From Kaistia granuli DSM 23481 (GTDB lineage: Bacteria > Pseudomonadota > Alphaproteobacteria > Rhizobiales > Kaistiaceae): 64,000 nucleotides of DNA. The notes under the pieces were generated by a model. It was given only the letters and a program-made list of their open reading frames with translations. It ran no database searches and was not told where the DNA came from. The stretch spans positions 124,001-188,000 of the forward strand of contig NZ_AQYH01000002.1 of NCBI RefSeq assembly GCF_000380505.1, in the 5' to 3' direction. Numbering within the stretch: position 1 is the first letter of the stretch; each line of letters opens with the position of its first letter. The translations under genes were made by a program, and so were the position numbers. Positions 41,999-54,521 of the stretch are shown piece by piece.

Positions 41999-42736
41999 CT
42001 AGATCGACTGCAGATAGCCGCCGTCGACGGCGATCGCCTGGCCGGTGATGTAGCCGGCGCGCTCCGAGGCAAGGAAGGCGGCGAGGGCTGCGAACTCTTC
42101 CGGCTCGCCGATGCGGCCGGCGGGGATCTTCGAGCCGACCTTCGCGCTGGTGACGCCGAGATCCTTCATGCGGTCGGTGTTGGTATAGCCCGGCATCAGC
42201 GCATTGACGGTGATGCCGGCGGCCGCGACATCGCGGCTGATCGAATTGACCAGGCCGAGCAGACCCGCGCGCAGGCCGTTCGAGACGACGAGACCGGACA
42301 TCGGCTCCTTGGCCGCGACTGATGTCACCGCGAGGATGCGCCCGAAACCCTTCGCCCGCATCGCCGGCAGCGCCGCGCCGACGCTTTCGACGAAGCTCAT
42401 CCAGAGATTGTCGAAGCCGGCCTGCCAGGCGGCATCGGAGATGTCCTCGAAATTGCCCGGCGCCGGACCGCCGGTATTGGTGACAAGAATATCGGGGCCG
42501 GAGCCGAGAAGCGCGGCCGCCTTGCCGACCAGCGCGCGGCTGGCGCCCGGCTTCGAGACGTCGCCCGCCAGGCCGATCACGCCCAGTTCCGCCGCCACCG
42601 TCTCGACCCGGGCCGCATCGCGCGCGACGATGACGACCCTGGCGCCCTCCGCCGCGAGCTCGGCGGCGACCGCCCGGCCGAGGCCGCGCGAGCCGCCGAA
42701 CACCAGGGCGGTCTTGTCGTTCAGTTTGAGATCCAT
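41999..42736 (-). CDS. SDR family oxidoreductase with substituted Tyr-Lys active site
   Basis: The protein has 245 residues: cofactor motif VFGGSRGLGRAVA, NxGG in LVTNTGGPAPGNF, Ser in ILAVTSVAAKEP, then GLVVSNGLRAGLLGL and the tail GQAIAVDGGYLQSI. Where a classical SDR has YxxxK this protein has SNGLR, so Ser stands for Tyr and Arg for Lys. Such SNxxR proteins form a known SDR subfamily, and their chemistry is unclear. AGGAT precedes the ATG at 42736. It converges with hisN. Confidence 0.87.
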   Translation of the reverse strand: MDLKLNDKTALVFGGSRGLGRAVAAELAAEGARVVIVARDAARVETVAAELGVIGLAGDVSKPGASRALVGKAAALLGSGPDILVTNTGGPAPGNFEDISDAAWQAGFDNLWMSFVESVGAALPAMRAKGFGRILAVTSVAAKEPMSGLVVSNGLRAGLLGLVNSISRDVAAAGITVNALMPGYTNTDRMKDLGVTSAKVGSKIPAGRIGEPEEFAALAAFLASERAGYITGQAIAVDGGYLQSI

Positions 42737-42865
42737 GGCGATATCCTGCTGTTGGAAGGCGCCGAGGTTCGCAAATCCGCCGGATAAAAACCACCCGCCG
42801 GAACAAGGGCTTGCCGGAGTCACGGCAAGGCCGCCGGCCCCTGACGGGCAAGAAGCGCTCGACGG

Positions 42866-43810
42866 TTAGGCCGGCGAGCCGGGGATGAAGGCGTCGAAGG
42901 CGGCCCAGAACAGGCCGCGGATCGGATCGCGCTCCATCAGGATTTCATGGCGGGCGCCGGGAATGACGATCTGCGAGCCGATCCGCATCTCGCGGGCGAA
43001 TCGTTCAATGGCGAGCGGCGACACCACCCTGTCCTCGCCCGCCGCGATCATCAGCGTCGGGATGCGGATCGAGGCGGCGAAGGCCGGATTGGCGGCCTCG
43101 TTCATCGCCCGGCAGGCGGCATGCAGCCAGGAAATCGTCGGCGCGCCGACGGTCAGTTCCGGATGCGCCTTGCCGACCGCCACCGTGCGGGCGAAGCGGC
43201 GCGGGTCGCTGGTCAGCGGATTGCCGGCGAAACCGCGTTCCTCGACCTGGGCGATCTTGGCGCCGGGCGGAAAGGCGTCGCCGAGGCCGAGCAGGGAAAA
43301 GGCGCCGGCGGTGAAGTTGATCACGCCGCGCGACGGCGCGAAGCCACCGAAATCGAGCAGCGGCGAAGCCAGCACCATGCGCGAGAAGATCTGCCGCGAG
43401 CGTCGCGCCACGCGCAGGCAAACCAACCCGCCGGTCGAATGGGCGAGCCCGAAATAGGGCGGCGGACAATCGGGCAGCGCGACCTGCTGCATGAAGGCTT
43501 CCAGGTCGCGCTCATATTCGGAAAAGTCGTCGACATGGCCCTTGCGGGGATTGTGCAGGCGCCGGTCGGAGCCGCCCTGCCCGCGCCAGTCGAAAGTGGC
43601 GACGGCAAAACCCCGATCGAGCAGTTCGCCGATCACCTCAAAGTATTTCTCGATCGCCTCGGCGCGGCCGTGCACCAGGCAGATGGTGCCCTTGCGCTGG
43701 CCGGCCGGACGCCAGACGGCGGCGCGCAGCTTCACGCCGTCCGGCGTCGTGACCGTGTGCTCGACGGCGCCGGAAGGAATCGGATTGTCGGGAAGGGAAA
43801 TCAGGCTCAT
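42866..43810 (-). CDS. Alpha/beta hydrolase, lysophospholipase/monoacylglycerol lipase-like (PldB type)
   Basis: The protein has 314 residues with an alpha/beta-hydrolase fold. The oxyanion region is CLVHGRAEAIEKY, the nucleophile elbow GLAHSTGGLV (AHSTG in place of GxSxG), the acid in MIAAGEDRVV and the base in PGARHEILMER. GHVDDFSEYERDLEAFM is typical of the PldB/monoglyceride lipase group. It probably hydrolyses lysophospholipids or monoglycerides in the cytoplasm or at the membrane face. It lies upstream of the SDR gene with 129 nt between them. Confidence 0.87.
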   Translation of the reverse strand: MSLISLPDNPIPSGAVEHTVTTPDGVKLRAAVWRPAGQRKGTICLVHGRAEAIEKYFEVIGELLDRGFAVATFDWRGQGGSDRRLHNPRKGHVDDFSEYERDLEAFMQQVALPDCPPPYFGLAHSTGGLVCLRVARRSRQIFSRMVLASPLLDFGGFAPSRGVINFTAGAFSLLGLGDAFPPGAKIAQVEERGFAGNPLTSDPRRFARTVAVGKAHPELTVGAPTISWLHAACRAMNEAANPAFAASIRIPTLMIAAGEDRVVSPLAIERFAREMRIGSQIVIPGARHEILMERDPIRGLFWAAFDAFIPGSPA

Positions 43811-43889
43811 CCGCCGCGCATGTCCGCGTTCGAGGGTCCTGTCGGTCTTAGCCGAGCCGCCCGGGACCGACAAGCAAAGCCCGCAGACG

Positions 43890-43920
43890 AAAAACCGGCG
43901 ACATCTCGCGATGTCGCCGG
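43890..43920 (-). terminator. Intrinsic terminator after the small exported protein gene
   Basis: A perfect 11-bp stem CCGGCGACATC/GATGTCGCCGG has a 4-nt loop and, on the minus strand, is followed by TTTTTCG. It ends the transcript of the gene at 43996-44415. Confidence 0.85.
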
Positions 43921-43995
43921 CTGACAGGCCGATCTCGTGCGGGGGGCAGATCGAGACCAGCCGACAGGTCGGAGCCCGAGTGCTCGGGGCCGCGA

Positions 43996-44415
43996 TTACC
44001 AGCGGCGCCAGTCGTCGCCCCAGCCGCCATGCCAGCCGCGCTCGCCGCGCCAGCCATTGTCGACCAGGCGACGGCGCAGGACCTCGCCGGAATAGGCATC
44101 CACCACAAGGATAAAGTCGCGGCCGCGGGCCGAGGCGCGGACGATCGACACGTCGCGGCGGTCGCGGATGACATTGATGTCTCGATAGCCCTGGTAGCGA
44201 ATCGCCCGGTAGAGCTCGCGTGTGCCGAGCGGACGGCGGCGGCGATCGTCGCGATAGCCGTCGCGCGGGCCGGCGCCACGCGGGCCTTCATAACGGCCGC
44301 GGCCGTCCTCGTAACCGCCCCGGCCGCCCTCGAACCGATAGTCCTGCGCCTGCGCCGCCATCGGGGCGGCAAGGGCTCCGATCAGCGCGGTCGTGGCGAG
44401 AATGGCCTTGATCAT
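43996..44415 (-). CDS. Small exported Gly/Arg-rich protein with PepSY-like C-terminal half
   Basis: The protein has 139 residues with a signal peptide (MIKAILATTALIGALAAPMA, cleavage after AQA). A Gly/Arg/Tyr-rich low-complexity part follows, then a folded segment (LYRAIRYQGYRDINVIRDRR, FILVVDAYSGEVLRRRLVD) resembling the PepSY pattern, and a Trp/Gly-rich tail. It is probably periplasmic. The function is unknown. A good promoter was not identified, but a strong terminator follows. Confidence 0.75.
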   Translation of the reverse strand: MIKAILATTALIGALAAPMAAQAQDYRFEGGRGGYEDGRGRYEGPRGAGPRDGYRDDRRRRPLGTRELYRAIRYQGYRDINVIRDRRDVSIVRASARGRDFILVVDAYSGEVLRRRLVDNGWRGERGWHGGWGDDWRRW

Positions 44416-44568
44416 TTTGGATTCTCCAGAAGTTTGGCCGGACGATCATGCTCCTCGCCGGCCTTGAGGACGAAACTAGCGGTGGTCGCCTGAACACCAT
44501 CCGAACTGGCCGTTCATGTGCCGTTCAGCCAAGCCGCTGACGTGCGGGAGCCGTGCGGCGGACACCCT

Positions 44569-44597
44569 CTTGAAGACGCCGGGACTGCTTCCCACAT
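44569..44597 (+). promoter_or_regulatory. RpoH (sigma-32) promoter of the Hsp20 gene
   Basis: CTTGAA (44569-44574) and CCCACAT (44591-44597) are 16 nt apart, matching the heat-shock sigma consensus of Alphaproteobacteria. Transcription would start near 44603, immediately before the ROSE element. Confidence 0.7.
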
Positions 44598-44604
44598 CCT
44601 CTCT

Positions 44605-44702
44605 GCGGATGCCGAAATCGGGTCCGCGAGGCGCGCGACACCGGCCAAGAATGGCGGTGACGCGTGATTTTGGAACTTCTGTCGCTCTGAAGGAGGACAC
44701 CC
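44605..44702 (+). promoter_or_regulatory. ROSE-type RNA thermometer in the Hsp20 leader
   Basis: Three consecutive hairpins fill the leader: GCGGA..TCCGC (44605-44627), a bulged GC stem (44634-44664), and a last hairpin (44680-44699) in which TGTC-G-CTCT pairs with GGAGGACA around a GAA loop. The last one locks up the GGAGG ribosome site, leaves one bulged G and contains UCGCU, which fits the ROSE signature U(U/C)GCU. Heating should melt it and open translation. Confidence 0.85.
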
Positions 44703-45167
44703 ATGCGTACGTTTGACCTGAGCCCCCTCTATCGCTCCACCGTCGGTTTCGACCGTCTCTTCTCCCTGCTCGACCAGTCGACTGGCGTCGAGGCCGGCGT
44801 GCCCGGCTATCCGCCCTACAACATCGAGCGCACGGGCGAGAACGCCTATCGCATCACCATGGCGGTCGCCGGTTTCGGCGAGAGTGAACTCTCGATCGAA
44901 TCGCGCGAGAACACGCTCACCGTGAAGGGCGAGAAGAAGGTCGAAGACGGCAAGGATGCCGAAGTTCTGTATCGCGGCATCGCCGCCCGGTCCTTCGAGC
45001 GCCGATTCCAGCTCGCCGACCATGTCGAAGTGAAGGGCGCCCGACTCGAAAACGGCCTTCTGCACGTCGAACTCGTCCGCGAGATTCCGGAAGCGATGAA
45101 GCCGCGCACGATCGCGATCACCAGCGGCAAGAACGCCAGCCAGCAGATCGAGGCGAAGGCCGCCTGA
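44703..45167 (+). CDS. Small heat-shock protein Hsp20 (IbpA class A)
   Basis: The protein has 154 residues. The N-terminus (MRTFDLSPLYRSTVGFDRLF) matches class A rhizobial Hsps, followed by the alpha-crystallin domain (YPPYNIERTGENAYRITMAV... ENTLTVKGEKK...FERRFQLADHVEVKGA, LENGLLHVELVREIPE) and a short tail. It holds unfolding proteins in a refoldable state in the cytoplasm. Control is double, by an RpoH promoter and a ROSE thermometer upstream. A strong terminator follows. Confidence 0.95.
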   Translation: MRTFDLSPLYRSTVGFDRLFSLLDQSTGVEAGVPGYPPYNIERTGENAYRITMAVAGFGESELSIESRENTLTVKGEKKVEDGKDAEVLYRGIAARSFERRFQLADHVEVKGARLENGLLHVELVREIPEAMKPRTIAITSGKNASQQIEAKAA

Positions 45168-45196
45168 ATCGGCTCGCGATAGCAGCCTGTTGATGG

Positions 45197-45228
45197 GGCG
45201 CCCCACAAAAGTGGGGCGCCTATTTTCT
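45197..45228 (+). terminator. Intrinsic terminator after the Hsp20 gene
   Basis: A perfect 10-bp stem GGCGCCCCAC/GTGGGGCGCC with an AAAA loop is followed by TATTTTC. Its end touches the stop codon of the convergent threonine aldolase gene. Confidence 0.88.
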
Positions 45229-46288
45229 AGGCGTCGACTGCTGAAATAATTCGCACGAAATTGTCGACGTCCTCGGCGCGGGTCCGGAAGCTGGTCACCA
45301 GCCGGATCGCGATGAAATCGCCCCGGCGCGCGCTGTCGACCAGTCCCTCCGGCGGCCATTCGTAGTAGACCGCCCCCGCCGCGCGCAGACGCGCATCGAC
45401 CGCCTTCGAGATCACCGCGAACACCTCGTTGCCGTCCGGCAGGAAGGCGAGCGTGGCGTCATCCGCCGCCTCGATCCCGGCCGCCAGGCGGCGCGCCATG
45501 GCATTGGCGTGGCCGGCGAGCTCAAGCCAGTGATCGTCGGTGAGATAGGCGTGGAACTGGGCCGCGACGAAGCTGCTCTTCGAGAACAGGTGGCCGGCGC
45601 GCTTGCGATGGAATTCGAAGCCCCGCGCCTGGCCACGATCGAAGAAGATCACGGCCTCGGCGGCGAAGCAGCCATTCTTCGAGCCGCCGAAGGAGAGCAC
45701 GTCAACACCGGCCCGCCAGCTCGCCTCGGCCGGCGAGACACCAAGCCCGGCGACCGCATTGCCGAAGCGCGCTCCGTCCATATGCAGCGGCAGGCCCGCG
45801 CCCCGCGTAACGGCCGCCAAAGCGGCGATTTCCGCCGGTTGATAGGCCGTGCCGGCCTCGGTCAGCTGGCTGATCGATACCGCCACCGGCTGGCCGTGAT
45901 GCACCGCCTCGGCCGGGTAGAGCGCGATCGCGGCAGCGAGATCGGCCGGATGCAGCTTGCCGTTGGCGCCGTCGATGCGGTGCAGCCGCGTGCCGCCGCC
46001 GAAGAACTCCGGCGCGCCGCCCTCGTCGACCGCGATATGCGCGTCGCGATGGCAGAAGACGACGCCGCCGGGGCGGGCGAACTGTGCCAGCGACAGCGCG
46101 TTCGCCGCCGTCCCCGTCGCAACGAAGAAAGCCGCCACGTCCCGCTCGAAGACGCGCGCGAACGCCGCCTCCACCGACGCCGTCAACGGATCGCTGCCAT
46201 AGGCCGGGGCTGTGGCGCCGGCCGCCTCGACAAGAGCGGCCGCCACGCGGTCGGAGGCCCCTGTCCAATTGTCGCTTGCAAAAATCAT
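45227..46288 (-). CDS. Low-specificity threonine aldolase-like PLP enzyme
   Basis: The protein has 353 residues of the beta-eliminating lyase family. MIFASDNWTGAS is the usual N-terminus. Other features are FVATGTAANALSLAQFARPG, the PLP-Asp region LHMDGARFGNAV and the Schiff-base Lys in SFGGSKNGCFAAEAV. It cleaves L-threonine or allo-threonine to glycine and acetaldehyde, or similar beta-hydroxy amino acids. It is a single-gene unit convergent with Hsp20; no ribosome site stands out. Confidence 0.88.
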   Translation of the reverse strand: MIFASDNWTGASDRVAAALVEAAGATAPAYGSDPLTASVEAAFARVFERDVAAFFVATGTAANALSLAQFARPGGVVFCHRDAHIAVDEGGAPEFFGGGTRLHRIDGANGKLHPADLAAAIALYPAEAVHHGQPVAVSISQLTEAGTAYQPAEIAALAAVTRGAGLPLHMDGARFGNAVAGLGVSPAEASWRAGVDVLSFGGSKNGCFAAEAVIFFDRGQARGFEFHRKRAGHLFSKSSFVAAQFHAYLTDDHWLELAGHANAMARRLAAGIEAADDATLAFLPDGNEVFAVISKAVDARLRAAGAVYYEWPPEGLVDSARRGDFIAIRLVTSFRTRAEDVDNFVRIISAVDA

Positions 46289-46879
46289 GACGCCATATCG
46301 CGGACGAGCGGGCCGAAGCGCAAGCCCCCAATCGCCGCGATCGGGCCCGGACGGCGCCGCCTAATTCCGTTGCGGCGCCTGCCTAAAATTACGGCAAGAA
46401 ATGCCATTTGGCGGCCGCGGGAAATGACGCAGCGTCACAAGCCAGTTTTGCAACTTTGTTACGTTATTGAGCTACATTCGGGAACGAAAGTATGATGGCT
46501 GCGCACCTTTCGAAACAAACACAATGCGTGATCATCAACCCGCTTGCCGTGCCGAGAGAGTTCTGGCATTTTGGCGCGCCTTGAATTAGGACAGTCTTGC
46601 TGTCCCATTATTCAAGGCAACGTCAGGCGTTTCGGCGCATTGGCGAGACGGGCGAGCGGGTTCGGAATGAACCTTGCTTGCGACAGGTGCCCGGCCCGAA
46701 GGGGCCGGCGTTGCGACGCTGGAACGGCGCGGCGAGACGATTTGGACGCCCAGCGTCTTTAGTATCGAATACGGCGGGTACGCCGGTTGGTCATCCAAAT
46801 GTCCCTTCCAAGGGACAGGCGGGAGAGCGGCCGGTCGAGACGTCGAATGATGAACCATAGAGGATGAGAGGGCACTCAG
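46289..46879. other. Long upstream region of gltB with stem-loops
   Basis: This 591-nt gap has no credible gene. An AT-rich patch (about 46440-46500) could hold a promoter (TTGCAA then TACATT at long spacing). A long stem-loop at 46578-46618 pairs GCCTTGAAT with ATTCAAGGC and GGACAG with CTGTCC around TCTTG. A second hairpin CCGGCCC/GGGCCGG lies at 46691-46708. The length and structures suggest a regulated leader for glutamate synthase, but no known riboswitch was recognised. Confidence 0.5.
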
Positions 46880-51598
<4,719 letters not shown>

Positions 51599-51608
51599 GG
51601 GGAAAGAA

Positions 51609-53030
51609 ATGGGTAAGGTAACGGGCTTCCTCGAAATCGACCGCCAGGACCAGAAGTACCAGCCGGCTGCGGACCGCATCCGGCACTTCCGGGAATTCAC
51701 CCTGCCGCTGAACGACCAGGACGTCGTTCGGCAGGCAGCGCGCTGCATGGATTGCGGCGTTCCCTTCTGCCATGGCGATACCGGCTGTCCGGTCCACAAC
51801 CAGATCCCGGACTGGAACGACCTCGTCTATTCCGGCGATTGGCAGGAGGCCGCGCGCAACCTGCATTCGACCAACAACTTCCCGGAGTTCACCGGCCGCA
51901 TCTGCCCCGCGCCCTGCGAGGAAGCCTGCACGCTGAACCTCGAGAACGTGCCGGTCGCGATCAAGTCGGTCGAGCAGTCGATCGCCGACAAGGCGTGGGA
52001 CCAGGGCTGGATCAAGCCGGAGATCCCGGCCGTGAAGACGGGCCGCAAGGTCGCCGTCGTCGGCTCGGGCCCCGCCGGCATGGCCGCCGCGCAGCAGCTT
52101 GCCCGCGCCGGCCACGACGTCCATGTCTATGAGCGCGAGCCCAAGGCCGGCGGCCTGCTGCGCTACGGCATTCCGGACTTCAAGATGGAGAAGCACTTCA
52201 TCGACCGGCGCGTCGCGCAGATCGAGGCCGAGGGCGCGACGTTCCACTACGGCGTCAATATCGGCGTCAACAAGTCGATGGCAGAGCTGGTCGCCGACCA
52301 CGAAGCGGTGCTTCTGACTGGCGGCGCCGAAGCACCGCGCGACCCGAAACTACCGGGCGCGGAACTGGAGGGCGTGCACTACGCCATGCCGTTCCTGGTC
52401 CAGCAGAACCGCCGCGTCGGCCGCGAGGAGATCCACGAGGAGCCGATCATCGCGACCGGCAAGCGCGTGGTCGTGATCGGCGGCGGAGACACGGCGTCCG
52501 ACTGCGTCGGCACCTCGTTCCGCCAGGGCGCGCTCGCCGTCACCCAGCTCGACATCCGCCCGATGCCGCCGCTCAAGGAGGACAAGCTCTCGGTCTGGCC
52601 CTACTGGCCGACCAAGTTCCGCACCTCCTCGTCGCAGGCAGAGGGCGCCGAGCGCGAGTTCGCCTGCGCGACGCTGCGGGTCGTCGGCAAGAACGGCAAG
52701 GTCACGGGCGTCGAATGCGCCCGCGTCGATGAGAAGCGCCGGCCGATCGAGGGCACGGAGTTCATCATCCGCGCCGATCTCGTGTTCATGGCAATCGGCT
52801 TCGCGCATCCGCTGCACGAGGGCATGCTGACCGAACTCGGCGCCGATCTCGACAAGCGCGGCAATCTCGCCGCCGACACCAAGAGCTACCGCACCTCGGT
52901 CGACAAGGTGTTCGCGGCCGGCGACATGCGCCGCGGCCAGTCGCTGGTGGTGTGGGCGATCCGCGAGGGCCGCCAGGCGGCCCACTCGATCGACAAGCAC
53001 CTGATGGGCGCGACCAACCTCGCCTGGTAG
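51609..53030 (+). CDS. gltD: Glutamate synthase (NADPH) small subunit
   Basis: The protein has 473 residues. N-terminal 4Fe-4S cysteines are in [20 protein letters not shown] and [15 protein letters not shown]. The FAD site is [20 protein letters not shown] and the NADPH site [22 protein letters not shown]-terminal FAD motif [19 protein letters not shown] is present. It passes electrons from NADPH to GltB. GGGGAAAG precedes the ATG and a strong terminator follows. Confidence 0.97.
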   Translation: MGKVTGFLEIDRQDQKYQPAADRIRHFREFTLPLNDQDVVRQAARCMDCGVPFCHGDTGCPVHNQIPDWNDLVYSGDWQEAARNLHSTNNFPEFTGRICPAPCEEACTLNLENVPVAIKSVEQSIADKAWDQGWIKPEIPAVKTGRKVAVVGSGPAGMAAAQQLARAGHDVHVYEREPKAGGLLRYGIPDFKMEKHFIDRRVAQIEAEGATFHYGVNIGVNKSMAELVADHEAVLLTGGAEAPRDPKLPGAELEGVHYAMPFLVQQNRRVGREEIHEEPIIATGKRVVVIGGGDTASDCVGTSFRQGALAVTQLDIRPMPPLKEDKLSVWPYWPTKFRTSSSQAEGAEREFACATLRVVGKNGKVTGVECARVDEKRRPIEGTEFIIRADLVFMAIGFAHPLHEGMLTELGADLDKRGNLAADTKSYRTSVDKVFAAGDMRRGQSLVVWAIREGRQAAHSIDKHLMGATNLAW

Positions 53031-53064
53031 GCGGCAGCTCCCGTCCCAGGACGCAGCAACAAGA

Positions 53065-53096
53065 AAGCCCTCGCCGGTCTCCGGCGAGGGCTTTTT
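53065..53096 (+). terminator. Intrinsic terminator after gltBD
   Basis: A perfect 12-bp stem AGCCCTCGCCGG/CCGGCGAGGGCT with a 3-nt loop is followed by TTTTC, 35 nt after the gltD stop. Confidence 0.92.
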
Positions 53097-53184
53097 CATG
53101 TCCGCATGGCTCAACAGGATCTGGGCCCGAATGTTCGGGGCAGCAGGCAGCGCAGAGGAAGCGCCGTCCCGGAGCTCCCCGCCC

Positions 53185-54468
53185 CTATCGCAGCGCCGGG
53201 CCCAGTTCCGGAACACCCGCCGTCGGCGCCGGCAGGATGACGATGCCGTCGACGATGCTGCCGGGCGCCTCGGCGCTCTCGTCGTCGGCATGCGGCGGCT
53301 TCCAGGCGAAATCGTCGATGCGGCCCGGCTGGGCGGCGGGCGACTTGCCCTCGACGGTCAGCTTGTACTGGTCGCTGTCCGCCGCCGGTCCCGGCGTCGC
53401 TTGGTCGGTGGCGCCGATCAGCTTGCCATCGGCGCCCGGCTCCGGATCGGTCAACGAGATCACGGGCCCTACCTGGCGCTCCTTGCCGTCCGGGCCGATC
53501 TCCATCGTCGCGTTCGGATTGGTCGGCGTCACCGAGCTCATCGGCAGGCCGAAGCCACTATCCTGGCGGATGTCGCGCTCGACGAAGAAGGCGAGCTTGC
53601 GCCGCCCTGACTTGGTGAAATTGATGCCGTCGCTGCCGCGCAGCGTCCGCGTCTGGCCCTCGATATCCGGCCCGCGCGCGACGAACTTACCGTTCTCGTC
53701 GGCGAAACCGTCCCAGACATCGATGAACCGGCCGCCGACCGCCTCGACACGGCCCTTGAACAGCGTGTTGAGGAAGGCCATGTCGGCCGAGGCATCCTTG
53801 GAGCGCATCGGCGGCACGCCGACCCAGTAGACCGGTTTGCCATAGGTCTGCAGCGCCAGCAGGAAGCGCTCGACGCGCTGCTGATAGGCCTTCTGCCACT
53901 CGTCCGAGCGCGGCGCGAAACGGCCGTCCTTGGTCTTGATCTGCTGGCGGTCATTGGTGCCGAGCAGCACGACCACCATGTCCGGCTTCTCGGCCACCAG
54001 CACTTCCGAGATCTTGCCGGCCCAGTCGAAATGGTCGTCGCGGACGAACCCGGACGGCCCGTCCGAACGATCGATGACGGCAAGACGCGGTTCCTCGGCG
54101 AAGGCCTGGTCGAGGCCCCAGGCGAGGCCGCCGGCGACAAAGTCGCCGACCACCAGCACCTTCTTGGCGTCCGGGTTCTTCGGCTGGATCTCCAGCGCCG
54201 GATAGACGGGCTCGGCCGGGGCCGCCGGCCGCTTCTTGCGCGGCTGGTCCGGACGCGGGATGCGCTGGCCGGGCACGGCCCGCCGCCCGCCGAATTCGCT
54301 TTGCGGGATATCCTGCGGCGGCGGCCGTTCAATGCCGAACAGCCGATCGAGAAAGCCGGCCGGCCCTCCCCGAAACTGTGCCGATGCGGGCTCCACGATG
54401 CCGACAAAGGCAAAGGAAACCAGCACGACGACGGCGAAGGCGCGAAAGAGACGAACCAGCATGGCCAT
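53185..54468 (-). CDS. DUF459 (SGNH-like) exported protein
   Basis: The protein has 427 residues with a signal peptide (RLFRAFAVVVLVSFAFVGIV, cleavage after ASA). A Pro/Arg-rich linker precedes an SGNH-hydrolase-like domain at about 100-315: VLVVGDFVAGGLAWGL, VVVLLGTNDRQQI and GSDGINFTKSGRRKLAFF. A long acidic Pro/Gly-rich tail ends it. The classical GDS Ser reads GDF and the DxxH His reads DGIN, so hydrolytic catalysis by the standard triad is doubtful. It is probably periplasmic and linked to envelope functions. The lytic transglycosylase gene lies 53 nt upstream. Confidence 0.85.
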   Translation of the reverse strand: MAMLVRLFRAFAVVVLVSFAFVGIVEPASAQFRGGPAGFLDRLFGIERPPPQDIPQSEFGGRRAVPGQRIPRPDQPRKKRPAAPAEPVYPALEIQPKNPDAKKVLVVGDFVAGGLAWGLDQAFAEEPRLAVIDRSDGPSGFVRDDHFDWAGKISEVLVAEKPDMVVVLLGTNDRQQIKTKDGRFAPRSDEWQKAYQQRVERFLLALQTYGKPVYWVGVPPMRSKDASADMAFLNTLFKGRVEAVGGRFIDVWDGFADENGKFVARGPDIEGQTRTLRGSDGINFTKSGRRKLAFFVERDIRQDSGFGLPMSSVTPTNPNATMEIGPDGKERQVGPVISLTDPEPGADGKLIGATDQATPGPAADSDQYKLTVEGKSPAAQPGRIDDFAWKPPHADDESAEAPGSIVDGIVILPAPTAGVPELGPALR

Positions 54469-54521
54469 ATCCGACGGGAAGCGACCGCCTGCCCTCGACG
54501 GTCTTCCCTTAAGGAACGATC

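Noticed and set aside
46597..46860. Small open frames upstream of gltB
   Set aside because: No ribosome site or protein-like pattern; probably chance frames in the leader.
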